DNA of 64,000 bases from Rufibacter sp. DG15C. Its GTDB lineage: Bacteria; Bacteroidota; Bacteroidia; Cytophagales; Hymenobacteraceae. Below are positions 48,712 to 58,429 of the stretch, one piece after another (position 1 is the stretch's first letter; the number at the start of each line of letters is the position of its first letter). The stretch is taken from the NCBI RefSeq assembly GCF_001577755.1, contig NZ_CP010776.1, forward strand, positions 806,001 to 870,000, read 5' to 3'. The notes under the pieces were generated by a model. That model ran no database searches. It saw only the letters and a program-made list of their open reading frames with translations, and had not been told where the DNA came from. The position numbers and the translations under genes are program-made.

Positions 48712-49290
48712 TTCCACCGTTGTGGGTGTTCTCACTAATGACTATGACTGCTTTTCCAGCTACAATGACCCTTGCCAATACTTTTGTGCACGCATCTGGC
48801 TATTCCCTTGGCAAGATCGTCTTCTGCGGTGCGCATTTACAGTCTTGTTTCATAGTTTCCGGTAAGCGCTCACGGCCGCGAGGCCTCGTCCTGGCCCTTC
48901 GCACTGCTGTTGTACTCTGGGCCTGTGGGGCCCCGCCCTGCCGGGCGACGAAACAACAGAGGCGCTCAGGACCAGGACTGGTTTGGGTTCCAGTTCCGCT
49001 GGCGCTTATAAGTAACTACCCTGTCTGTAGGCGAAGGCCGTTCCTGTCGCTGCAGAGGCATACGTGCTACGCACGGTTTGCTTGATCAGCTTTCCCGTGG
49101 CCATGGTTCAAGTCTGCGACTTGGACCCATGTTGGAGGCAGTCTGCGACTGCCGTTGGCCTTTTGCCAATTGGTGCGCATTGCGTCCCCCTTTGAGGGGG
49201 TAGGGGGATGATAAGCTTATTGCAGTTTGAGTAGAACGCTCCTCCAAAGACCTTGTAACGTCTGGCAGGACCTGCGAGCGTCTGCTCCCT
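48712..49290. repeat. Long interspersed repeat, copy B
   Basis: Same modules and order as 43430-43992. Core 48831-48997 is highly similar; the flanks (CCGTTGTGGGTGTTCTCAC at the start, TTCAAGTCTGCGACTTGG then ACCCATGTTGGAGGCAGT further on, a CCCCCTTTGAGGGGG block, then GGCAGGACCTGCGAGCGTCT at the end) are more diverged. Both copies lie on the same strand relative to each other and directly downstream of a minus-strand gene start. Confidence 0.85.
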
Positions 49291-49339
49291 AACCAGACCC
49301 AAAGCAGGCTAACAATAAAGGATTTAGGGGTATTCAAAC

Positions 49340-49377
49340 CGCTTTTGGCCTCTTTTCCAGAAAACAGGTCCAAAATG
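49340..49377. repeat. 38-bp intergenic palindrome, copy 24
   Basis: Left CGCTTTTGGCCTCTTTTC, right GAAAACAGGTCCAAAATG. 27 bp beyond the endonuclease V stop. Confidence 0.85.
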
Positions 49378-49404
49378 AGAACCTGCCGCCTAAGCACCCA
49401 CTAA

Positions 49405-50082
49405 TTATCGGACTTCGGCTTTAAAGACTTCGGCGTAGTAGTCTGCCAGGCGGGTGGGTTCTGGGAGTTTGTGTTTGATGGCGGTTTCTAAGGTGAGGGC
49501 GGTAGCGGTCTCCAAATCCATCAAATGACCCGGAGAGACGAACACGGGTTTCACTTTGTCTTTGGTCACAATGACGGTTCCTATCTGCTCCTGTTTGCTC
49601 ATGAGCGGAAATGAGCTGCCTTTGACGGGGGTGGGTTCGTCATATTTGCCGGTGAGCACTTTCTTGGCCACACCCATGGTGGGTTTGTTGAGCAAGACGC
49701 CCAGCTGGCTGGCAATGCCCAGGCGCCGCGGGTGCGCAATGCCGTGACCGTCTACCATGATCAGGTCGGGTTTCTGTACTAGTTTCTCGTAGGCTTTGAG
49801 CAGATTGGGCGTTTCCCTAAAGGCCAGAAACCCCGGAATGTAGGGCAGTTCCACCGGGCCGTAATGGTACACCTTCTCCACCAACTCCAAACTGGGATAC
49901 TTCAGCAACACAAACACCGACAAGATATTCTCGCCAATGAACGACGAGTCACAGCCGGCCAGCCACTTCAGTTCAAAGTCTGGTTTTTGAAGAATCACCT
50001 GTTGCCGCAGCTCTTCCTGCTTGGCCGTGAGTTCTTTGACGATGATTGGATCTGGTGTGGGATATTGTGCGTACCAAGCCAT
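49405..50082 (-). CDS. nfi: Endonuclease V (deoxyinosine 3' endonuclease)
   Basis: Repair nuclease of 225 residues that nicks DNA (or RNA) one nucleotide 3' of deoxyinosine arising from adenine deamination. The catalytic acids sit at the same spacing as in E. coli Nfi: Asp45 in AGCDSSF, Glu90 in YIPGFLAFRE and Asp111 in MVDGHGIAHPRRLGIASQLG. The C-terminal part has GVAKKVLTGKY and PVFVSPGHLMDLETA, including the Lys and His of the family. Length matches the family. It is flanked on both sides by 38-bp palindromes and probably transcribed alone. Confidence 0.95.
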   Translation of the reverse strand: MAWYAQYPTPDPIIVKELTAKQEELRQQVILQKPDFELKWLAGCDSSFIGENILSVFVLLKYPSLELVEKVYHYGPVELPYIPGFLAFRETPNLLKAYEKLVQKPDLIMVDGHGIAHPRRLGIASQLGVLLNKPTMGVAKKVLTGKYDEPTPVKGSSFPLMSKQEQIGTVIVTKDKVKPVFVSPGHLMDLETATALTLETAIKHKLPEPTRLADYYAEVFKAEVR

Positions 50083-50125
50083 GTTGTATAGTCCTGAGTC
50101 TAAAGTTGGGCATCATGAGTCGTGC

Positions 50126-50163
50126 CGCTTTTGGCTTGTTTTCCGGAAATCAGGCTGAAAACG
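50126..50163. repeat. 38-bp intergenic palindrome, copy 25
   Basis: Left CGCTTTTGGCTTGTTTTC, right GAAATCAGGCTGAAAACG; the GGCT/AGGCT difference and CTTTTGG/TGAAAACG pairing use wobble. 43 bp upstream of the endonuclease V start. Confidence 0.87.
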
Positions 50164-50376
50164 ACATTCCCTATGACTGTACGGCAACTCCAGTAGCAAG
50201 ATATCTTGGCCTCTAGAAAAGGGAGTAATGACTTGCCCAACTTGAAAGTAGACTGAAGATTTGTTGACAATAGATGATTAAGAACAACCCTGCTTAGAGC
50301 AAGCGCTTTTCTAACTACCCCACAAGGTCCTTTCAGGATGATAAAATAAGGAAGAGATCCTTACAGCTTGCATATT

Positions 50377-50411
50377 AAGTCTAGCATCTTGCGTCTTATG
50401 TCTTGTGTCTA
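50377..50411. repeat. Degenerate tandem run of TCTTGYGTC-like words
   Basis: Consecutive words GTCTAGCA, TCTTGCGTCT, TATGTCT and TGTGTCTA repeat a core of about 7-8 bp with substitutions. Related words occur at 9104-9123 (GACTCTGGACTCACGACTCT) and 50090-50122. Such runs are found in other genomes of the phylum to my knowledge. Confidence 0.5.
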
Positions 50412-50416
50412 TCCCC

Positions 50417-51136
50417 TTAAGCGCTGCACGGGATCATCAGGTCAATGAACAGGATCCGCCACTGGCCGTTGAGTTGCGCGAAGTGGAACTTGAAGCCCGA
50501 AGCGGTGTGCAGCACGGTTTTGTTCACTAGCAATTGAGTCTGGGCGATGGTCTTTTTTTGGGGCGCGGGAAGCTCTGTGTATTGCACGGCCGTGTTCTTT
50601 CTAAAGGCGGCGGCATCTGCCACAAAACAGCCTTTTTGGGCGTAGGCGTCCTCCCCTTCGCAGGTGACTTTGGGCAGGGTGGCTATGGCTTGCAGGTCAC
50701 AACTCTTGAAGTATTCTTTGATGGTGAAGAACGGCAAGTCCTGGTAGAATCGCTTGTACTGGCGTATGTCTGTGACTTTGGTAAACTGGGGCATGGCGCC
50801 GGGCGTGTCTATGATGTAGAGGCCATGCGTGGGGTCAATGTACTGGTTAAAGGCCTGTGCGTCTCCCTGCTGAATGCTTTGGTTAAATTGATTGAACATC
50901 TTCTCAAAGCCCGAAAGGTCTTCTTCTGGTGACGGCTTCTTGACTACCTCATCCTGTACGGCGTTGAGGGCGTCTTTTTCCAGCACACGGCCTTCGGGTC
51001 CGGCAGAAACGGCGGGAGCGGTGGCGGTGTCCAGAGTAGTAGCGGCGTCTGACGTGACGGTTTCTGTGGACGTTTTGCTTTGGCAGCTAGCCAGGCCCAG
51101 GCTCAACACCAAGGCGTAATGCATCAAGGTCTTCAT
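50417..51136 (-). CDS. Hypothetical lipoprotein downstream of histidine kinase
   Basis: Predicted lipoprotein of 239 residues, unknown function. The start at 51136 gives MKTLMHYALVLSLGLASC with Cys18; an ATG at 51178, abutting the kinase stop, is an alternative. After a Thr/Ser/Ala-rich stretch (~20-50) there is a folded domain with FEKMFNQFNQSIQQGDAQAFNQYI, HGLYIIDTPGAMPQFT, LPFFTIKEYFKSCDLQAI, CEGEDAYAQKGCF and FKFHFAQLNGQWRILFIDLMIPCSA; the last fits an NTF2-like fold. Four cysteines could form disulphides. It is almost certainly co-transcribed with the kinase. Confidence 0.8.
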   Translation of the reverse strand: MKTLMHYALVLSLGLASCQSKTSTETVTSDAATTLDTATAPAVSAGPEGRVLEKDALNAVQDEVVKKPSPEEDLSGFEKMFNQFNQSIQQGDAQAFNQYIDPTHGLYIIDTPGAMPQFTKVTDIRQYKRFYQDLPFFTIKEYFKSCDLQAIATLPKVTCEGEDAYAQKGCFVADAAAFRKNTAVQYTELPAPQKKTIAQTQLLVNKTVLHTASGFKFHFAQLNGQWRILFIDLMIPCSA

Positions 51137-51178
51137 GTATTTGTATACGGGTCTGTGTAAAAGAATTTGCCTTTTCAT

Positions 51179-53728
51179 TTACTCGGCTCTCTTGAGGTAC
51201 ACTTTAATGGTTGTACCTTCCCCCACGGTGCTCTCCACTTCAATCTTTCCCTGGGCATTGTCTAAGATTCTTTTCACCATGTAGAGGCCAATTCCAGAAC
51301 CTTCTACGTGGTCATGGAACCGACTGAACATGGTAAACAGCTTAGTTTTCTGTTTAGGGTTGATGCCTAGGCCATTGTCTTGTATGACCAGCACCACATA
51401 GTCCTCTTCTGGCTGGCAACTGATCTTTACCAGCGGGTTTCTGTCTGGGTGCCGGTATTTGATGGCGTTAGAAAGCAGGTTGTAGACCACGCTGCGCAGG
51501 TTTTTCTCTGAGAAGGACACCATGGCATCGTTCCGGATGGTGGATTCTACCTTGGCGCCCGAAGCAAGAATGATTTGCTGCATGTCTAGCTGCACTTCCT
51601 GCACTACCTCCTGCAGGTTTACGGTTTGGGCCGCCTGGTCGTGGTCTTTCTGTAGCTTGGTGATTTCGGTGAGGCTGGCAATGGACTTCTTGAAGCGGTC
51701 AATGGAGTTTTGCATCATCTTAATGATGGCTTTGACTTCATGGCCCTTCAAACTTTCCTGGGGTAGTTCTACCTGCAATTCTCTCAGCAGCATCTCTATG
51801 TTAGAAATAGGTGCTTTCAAGTCATGTGACGCGGTATAGATAAAATTATCCAGGTCTTTGTTGGTGTGGGTAAGCTGTTGGTTGGCGTCGGCCAGGTCCA
51901 GGTTGGCCAGGCGCAGGTCTTCATTGGCGGCGGCCAGTTCAACGGCAATGGCGCTGGCCTGTTGGGCGCTGGTCTCTATTTTTAAGCGAGCCTCTACCTG
52001 GTCGGTTACGTCCGTGACCAAGGTATAGAAACCTACCACTTCGCCGCCTCTTACGTCTGGCACATAGTCTGTCTTTATATGCTTGACAAAATCTTCGCGG
52101 TAGGGCATGGTGGCCTCAAAGCTAAGGCGCTCTCCGGCCAGGGCGCGGTCCATGTAGCCTTTGGTGTTATTGTAGGCTTTTTCACCCACCACGTCCTGCA
52201 CCCGGCGGCCCAGCAAATCTTCAGACTTGATAGGAAACCACGCTTCATAGGCTTTGTTAGTGAAACGGTAAACCCGGTCCCGGTCCAGGTACCCAATGAG
52301 GACCGGCAAAGAATCTGTGATGAGCCGCAGGTTGTTGGCGTTTTCTTCTACGGCTTTGCGTGCCGCCACCTGCTCTGTCACCTCAATAGCGAAGACCAGA
52401 ACGCCGTCTACTATGCCTTCTTCGTTGGTTCTGGCTTGTTGAATGTACCTGAAGTACCTGTCCTCTAAGAAGCCATGGGGCGAGGTGAAGGGAATGAGCA
52501 ATTCTGGCTCTTCATGGGTGATACCCGTTCTATACACTTCTGAGAAGGTCTCATACGCCTTGTTATGTCCAATCTCTGGCAAGGCCTCTAAAATGGGCTT
52601 GCCCAGAAGCTCCCTGTCGGGGAAAAGGCCTGCGTACACGGGGTTTACCAGTTCATACACCAAGTTGGGGCCAGCCAGTATGCAGATGGCCGTGGGCGCA
52701 TCCATAAAGAGCCTTTCAAAGCGCTGGCGTTGGCGCTCCGCATCGGCCTGGGCTTTTTGCACCTCCTGGGTGCGTCTTTCTACCCGGGCCTCCAGTTCCA
52801 GGTTAAGGGCTTTCAGGTCCTCGGCGCTTTTCTCTACTTGTTGGCGGGCTTCTACAAAAGGCGTTACATCCAAGGCAAAAATGAACATGCCGTTGATCTT
52901 GCCTTGGGCGTCATAAAGGGCCTGGTAGATGAAGTTCCAGTAAATGTCCTCTACCGGTTGGTCTTTGTAACGGGCTACGGGTATCAAAATCTCCTTGCCT
53001 TCAAACGTCTCACCGGTAGTGATGACGTGCTGCACAATTTCTTCTATGGGCTGGCCCTTTAGCTCTGAAAGAGCTTCAAACAAGGCTAGACCCAGTAATT
53101 TGCGTCCCGGAAACAACTGCTGATACGCGTCATTGATTTCCTTGAATTCAAGATTTGGACCTTCCAGAACGGCCATGGCCGCCGGTGCCTGGGCAAACAG
53201 GCGCTCTAACCGAAGGCGTTGCTGTTCTACCTCGGCCAAGGCTACTTTTTCCCTTTCTTCGCTCTCCAGTAGGTTCTTTTTAGATTTCTCCGCCTCTGTG
53301 ACGTTGGTGGCCTCGTTCAAAATATAAAGCACCTCTCCCCTTTCGTCTAAAATAGGCGTGTTGAGGATAGACCAATACCGTTCTATAAAAGAGGCCGAGT
53401 GGTTGGGATCTGGGATGTCATACCGCGTCACCTCCATCTGGTGGGCCTGTTTACTAGCCAGCACCTGTTGCAAAGAAGCTCTCAGCTTTACTGAAGAGAG
53501 AGACTCGCCGGCTTCTGGATTGTCTGGAAAAGCGTCAAACACACTTTTCCCGAGCAGTTGCTCCCTGGTTAGAAGCGTTTCTTTTAAATAAGCTTCAGTA
53601 CACCCTAATATTTTCAAAGAAGGCGAGAGCACAAGAATAGGGTTGTTTTGTGCCTCAAAAATCTTCTGAAACGAAAGCGCCTCATTAAAAGAAGCTGTAG
53701 GTTTGGGGGAAGTGGAGAAATCAGTCAT
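51179..53728 (-). CDS. PAS-domain sensor histidine kinase
   Basis: Soluble multi-PAS histidine kinase, 849 residues, no transmembrane segment. Four PAS-type units are visible: residues ~20-145 (IFEAQNNPILVLSPSLKILG), ~170-295 (RLFAQAPAAMAVLEGPNLEF), ~335-460 (RLFMDAPTAICILAGPNLVY) and ~470-590 (ITDSLPVLIGYLDRDRVYRF), with coiled coils between. The dimerisation/phospho-acceptor region has the phospho-His635 in TASHDLKAPISN; the catalytic domain has N-box NLLSNAIKY, G1 DNGLGI, and G2 GSGIGLYMVKRI. No response regulator is adjacent, so its partner lies elsewhere. The lipoprotein gene follows directly. PAS2 and PAS3 look like internal duplicates. Confidence 0.95.
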   Translation of the reverse strand: MTDFSTSPKPTASFNEALSFQKIFEAQNNPILVLSPSLKILGCTEAYLKETLLTREQLLGKSVFDAFPDNPEAGESLSSVKLRASLQQVLASKQAHQMEVTRYDIPDPNHSASFIERYWSILNTPILDERGEVLYILNEATNVTEAEKSKKNLLESEEREKVALAEVEQQRLRLERLFAQAPAAMAVLEGPNLEFKEINDAYQQLFPGRKLLGLALFEALSELKGQPIEEIVQHVITTGETFEGKEILIPVARYKDQPVEDIYWNFIYQALYDAQGKINGMFIFALDVTPFVEARQQVEKSAEDLKALNLELEARVERRTQEVQKAQADAERQRQRFERLFMDAPTAICILAGPNLVYELVNPVYAGLFPDRELLGKPILEALPEIGHNKAYETFSEVYRTGITHEEPELLIPFTSPHGFLEDRYFRYIQQARTNEEGIVDGVLVFAIEVTEQVAARKAVEENANNLRLITDSLPVLIGYLDRDRVYRFTNKAYEAWFPIKSEDLLGRRVQDVVGEKAYNNTKGYMDRALAGERLSFEATMPYREDFVKHIKTDYVPDVRGGEVVGFYTLVTDVTDQVEARLKIETSAQQASAIAVELAAANEDLRLANLDLADANQQLTHTNKDLDNFIYTASHDLKAPISNIEMLLRELQVELPQESLKGHEVKAIIKMMQNSIDRFKKSIASLTEITKLQKDHDQAAQTVNLQEVVQEVQLDMQQIILASGAKVESTIRNDAMVSFSEKNLRSVVYNLLSNAIKYRHPDRNPLVKISCQPEEDYVVLVIQDNGLGINPKQKTKLFTMFSRFHDHVEGSGIGLYMVKRILDNAQGKIEVESTVGEGTTIKVYLKRAE

Positions 53729-53776
53729 GTACCGCTGAGAGCTGATGTAGCAAAGGAACTCCCTTTACGTGGTTAC

Positions 53777-53784
53777 CAAAGATA
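53777..53784 (-). promoter_or_regulatory. Kinase-gene -7 promoter element
   Basis: On the minus strand TATCTTTG, exact TAnnTTTG, 49 bp upstream of the kinase ATG. A TTTA 16 bp further upstream is a poor -33 element. Confidence 0.45.
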
Positions 53785-53885
53785 GGATTAATATTGAGCT
53801 TAAAGCGCAGAAAAGACCTTTTTAACGGCCATGGATTAAAGTTGTCAGCACCAGCGTTCATGCCACAAACAATAGTCGCAAAGGT

Positions 53886-53923
53886 CGTTTTTGGCTTGTT
53901 TTGACGAAAACAGCCCAAAAACG
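53886..53923. repeat. 38-bp intergenic palindrome, copy 26
   Basis: Divergent gap between kinase and idh genes. Left CGTTTTTGGCTTGTTTTG, right GAAAACAGCCCAAAAACG: related to the subtype at 19185 and 36852. Confidence 0.93.
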
Positions 53924-54007
53924 AAAGACCAGTTTGCCTCTTAACCTATTCAGGTATTTATTGTTTAGAACAGTTGGTCTGCAGAATAGTGCGTATCAAT
54001 TTTCACT

Positions 54008-54015
54008 TATATTTG
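54008..54015 (+). promoter_or_regulatory. Isocitrate dehydrogenase -7 promoter element
   Basis: TATATTTG, an exact TAnnTTTG, 88 bp upstream of the ATG. There is no TTTG at the standard distance; TTGG at 53974 is too far. The leader would be about 80 nt. Confidence 0.45.
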
Positions 54016-54024
54016 CCGGTCTAA

Positions 54025-56328
<2,304 letters not shown>

Positions 56329-56345
56329 GAGGATAAGTTATAGAA

Positions 56346-56386
56346 AAGGAAAGGCCGCTCGGGAGAAATCTCAAGCGGCCTTTTCA
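56346..56386 (+). terminator. Rho-independent terminator
   Basis: AAGGCCGCT (56351-56359) pairs with AGCGGCCTT (56374-56382) around a 14-nt loop, with AAAAGG before and TTTTC after. 17 bp after the isocitrate dehydrogenase stop. Confidence 0.85.
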
Positions 56387-56452
56387 TTGTGTCTTATAAA
56401 TGAGTAAAGCTTGTGAACGGTCACATTAAAAAAACCTAACAGAGCTAAAGGA

Positions 56453-57001
56453 TTAATTATTCAGTACACCAAGTAGAAGCCCTAAAACCCCCAAAATAAT
56501 AGCTGGTAGAAACAAATTCATAAGAGCAAATACATAGTTGAACCCCTGCACCTTTGCTATTCCTATCACTAGAATTCTGATAGTGAAAACCCAACCAATC
56601 AGTCTGATTAAATAGTTAACCTCAATAATCTCTCCGCTTACTGCAAACAAGACCAGTACGTAGGTTAAATAAATGACCTCAGGAATGAAAGCAAGCGATA
56701 CAATCAACGCCATTTGATGGAAGGTAGCTTTCCCATTCCACATCTTTCCAATCAAGAGGTACATGTAAGGAAGAAGGAATTTCAAGGCCAGCCAAATAAG
56801 CACTGTTTGAAACAGAAGAAAAACAAGCCCGCCTGCAACCCCAAATGTAGCAAACACCTTATCCTCCCCTACACTTAATAAAGAAGCTGTCAACCCAGCT
56901 ATTAGGAAGTTGAGATTAAGAAGGCTTGTGCTTAACCCATTTTCAAGAAGGAAATCTATTGTCGCAGATGTTTTTGTCCAAATTTTTGTATAAGGGTTCA
57001 T
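56453..57001 (-). CDS. Yip1-domain-like membrane protein
   Basis: Membrane protein of 182 residues with about five hydrophobic segments: NFLIAGLTASLL, FATFGVAGGLVFLLFQTVLIWLALKFLL, ALIVSLAFIPEVIYLTYVLVLF, WVFTIRILVIGIAKVQGF and NLFLPAIILGVLGLLLGV. The arrangement of five helices and the phrase IRILVIGIAKVQGFNYVFAL resembles Yip1-family proteins of bacteria, whose role is unknown. It sits at the start of the AT-rich block. A -7 element at 57037-57044 should drive it. Confidence 0.75.
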   Translation of the reverse strand: MNPYTKIWTKTSATIDFLLENGLSTSLLNLNFLIAGLTASLLSVGEDKVFATFGVAGGLVFLLFQTVLIWLALKFLLPYMYLLIGKMWNGKATFHQMALIVSLAFIPEVIYLTYVLVLFAVSGEIIEVNYLIRLIGWVFTIRILVIGIAKVQGFNYVFALMNLFLPAIILGVLGLLLGVLNN

Positions 57002-57036
57002 TATTTAGATTAGTAACATCAAGTGTAGTCAATGGT

Positions 57037-57044
57037 CAAAGCTA
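57037..57044 (-). promoter_or_regulatory. -7 element of the Yip1-like gene
   Basis: TAGCTTTG on the minus strand, exact TAnnTTTG, 36 bp upstream of the ATG, with TTTA 21 bp further upstream. GTTTAG/CTAAAC near 57048-57070 forms an inverted repeat over the -33 region. Confidence 0.45.
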
Positions 57045-57196
57045 GCGTTTAGACAATGTTATTACTAAACTTTTCTATTACTCCATTTATAGAATAATGT
57101 GAAGTGTTTTTTCCACAAGAATAGAGGATGATAAGTTCTAAATGTATTACAGCAACTTTCTTAGTTTACCAGGTAAGATAAAGTCCTGCCAGGCAG

Positions 57197-57616
57197 TTAA
57201 TAAACCTCCACCTTATGATTAGCTGGCGCTTCAATTGCTAGGCTGTCTCTGGTATTTTTCTGAACGGTTATCGCCGCGAAGAGGCTCAATAGAAAGGACA
57301 TCCCGTAAAAGCCTTTCTCGCTCAGAAATAAATCTGCGTTCCAAAGCCCTACGGTGAGAAGCACTAGCGACACGATGGTAGAAAACCAGGCAATCCCATA
57401 ATACATACTAGAAACAGGAATACCATCTAATTGGTCACGCACGCTTTTTTGCAGAGAGATGGCTGAGAACAAACCATACATGAGAATGGTAAAGTAATAC
57501 CCTTTTTCATTCAGCATCATGTCGGCGTTCCATAGCCCAATGATGTAGGCACTGATACCAGTAAGTAGAACAAAATAAGAGGCTGCGGCAAATACGTTGG
57601 ATGGTTTCTGATTCAT
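57197..57616 (-). CDS. yiaA: YiaA-like inner membrane protein (duplicated YiaAB two-helix domain)
   Basis: Inner-membrane protein of 139 residues made of two similar halves: SYFVLLTGISAYIIGLWNADMMLNEKGYYF and AWFSTIVSLVLLTVGLWNADLFLSEKGFYG, each with the GLWNAD(x)5EKG signature and two helices, so four helices in all. The function of YiaA is unknown. A TTGAC-N4-GTCAA palindrome lies upstream with a good -7 element, and the adjacent upstream gene encodes a Crp/Fnr regulator, so yiaA is a candidate target. This is the best evidence of local regulation in the window. Confidence 0.9.
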   Translation of the reverse strand: MNQKPSNVFAAASYFVLLTGISAYIIGLWNADMMLNEKGYYFTILMYGLFSAISLQKSVRDQLDGIPVSSMYYGIAWFSTIVSLVLLTVGLWNADLFLSEKGFYGMSFLLSLFAAITVQKNTRDSLAIEAPANHKVEVY

Positions 57617-57642
57617 CTTTGTTTTTAGTTAAATGATGAATC

Positions 57643-57650
57643 AAAGGTAG
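57643..57650 (-). promoter_or_regulatory. yiaA -7 promoter element
   Basis: TACCTTTG on the minus strand, exact TAnnTTTG. No TTTG lies at the -33 position; instead the operator at 57670-57687 covers that region. Confidence 0.55.
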
Positions 57651-57669
57651 AGGAGGTCCCAATCCTTTC

Positions 57670-57687
57670 TTTTGACATTTGTCAAAA
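57670..57687. promoter_or_regulatory. Candidate Crp/Fnr-type operator
   Basis: TTTTGACATTTGTCAAAA, a perfect palindrome around TTGAC-N4-GTCAA, the format of Fnr-type sites (TTGAT-N4-ATCAA). Its centre (57678.5) lies about 41.5 bp upstream of the start site predicted from the -7 element, the class II activator position. It lies 10 bp past the stop of the regulator gene. Confidence 0.65.
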
Positions 57688-57696
57688 AGCGAAATG

Positions 57697-58260
57697 CTAT
57701 ACCTGGCTTCTTATTCTGCTCAGCGTTTCCTGACTAATACCCAGGTAAGAAGCCGTTTGCCCAAGCGAGATTCTGTGAAGAATGTGTGGCGAGTTTTCTA
57801 GTAGCTGTTCATAGCGCTCTTTAGCCGTTTTAAACTGCATGGCCATAAACCGCTCTTCCAGCCGTATGTAGTACTGCTCATTGATAATGCGGACAAGTCG
57901 CTCTAGGTCATGATGCGCATCAAACAACTGGTGCAATGCTTCAGAACTAATGCTCCACAAAGTAGAATCCTCTAAAGCCTGTATGTTTTCTACCGCTGGC
58001 TTTCTAGAAATAAAGCTGTAAAAGGAGGTGACAAAATTATCCTCGAAGCCAAACCAATAGGTAATCTCTTTCCCGTCTAGGTTATAATACCCTCGCAAAC
58101 AACCTTGCTCAAGGAAATACAAGTTATTGCAAACTGTCCCCTCTTTTACCAAGAAGGAATTTCTTGGAATCTTAATTTGGGTTAAAGCTTTCGACAAGGC
58201 TTTCCAAGCTTCAGAAGAAATAGGATAGTACTTTGATATGCAATTATATAATGCATTCAT
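57697..58260 (-). CDS. Crp/Fnr-family transcriptional regulator
   Basis: Regulator of 187 residues. The N-terminal cyclic-nucleotide-binding-like beta-roll (LVKEGTVCNNLYFLEQGCLRGYY ... ITYWFGFEDNFVTSFYSF) lacks the residues for cAMP and has no Fnr-type cysteine cluster, so the signal is unknown. The C-terminal HTH includes LGQTASYLGISQETLSRIRSQV; the recognition helix carries E-T-L-S-R (Glu178, Ser181, Arg182), the E--SR pattern of Fnr that reads TTGA half-sites. That agrees with the TTGAC-N4-GTCAA site just downstream. The gene is slightly short at its C-terminus compared with typical members. It is upstream of yiaA and reads in the same direction. Confidence 0.9.
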   Translation of the reverse strand: MNALYNCISKYYPISSEAWKALSKALTQIKIPRNSFLVKEGTVCNNLYFLEQGCLRGYYNLDGKEITYWFGFEDNFVTSFYSFISRKPAVENIQALEDSTLWSISSEALHQLFDAHHDLERLVRIINEQYYIRLEERFMAMQFKTAKERYEQLLENSPHILHRISLGQTASYLGISQETLSRIRSQV

Positions 58261-58429
58261 TTAAACCTATTATTTTTAAATGTAATACAAAAGTCCCGCA
58301 GTTTTAACACAGGAAATAAACATAGATTATTAATTATTTAATAGCAGAACTAAAAGCAACAACCTTCAATAGAATGAATATTATTCAACCGATTTTACTA
58401 TGATTATGCAACATCTATATTTTTATTAT

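Larger units (their letters stand above)
48592..49404. other. 813-bp intergenic region with long repeat, copy B
   Basis: Between the endonuclease V stop and the small membrane protein start. It is mostly the ~560-bp repeat copy B, then palindrome copy 24. An open frame of 151 codons (48630-49085) runs through the repeat but has the composition of translated repeat and no homologous frame in copy A, so it is not called. Confidence 0.7.
50083..50416. other. 334-bp intergenic region
   Basis: Upstream of endonuclease V and downstream of the lipoprotein gene. Holds palindrome copy 25 near its left end and the degenerate TCTTGTGTC run near its right end (50377-50411). The middle part (50165-50375) shows no gene, hairpin or promoter I can support. 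Confidence 0.6.

Noticed and set aside
48630-49085. 151-codon plus-strand frame in long repeat copy B
   Set aside because: No matching frame in copy A, unusual Arg/Pro/Ala runs, and lies wholly in repeat DNA.
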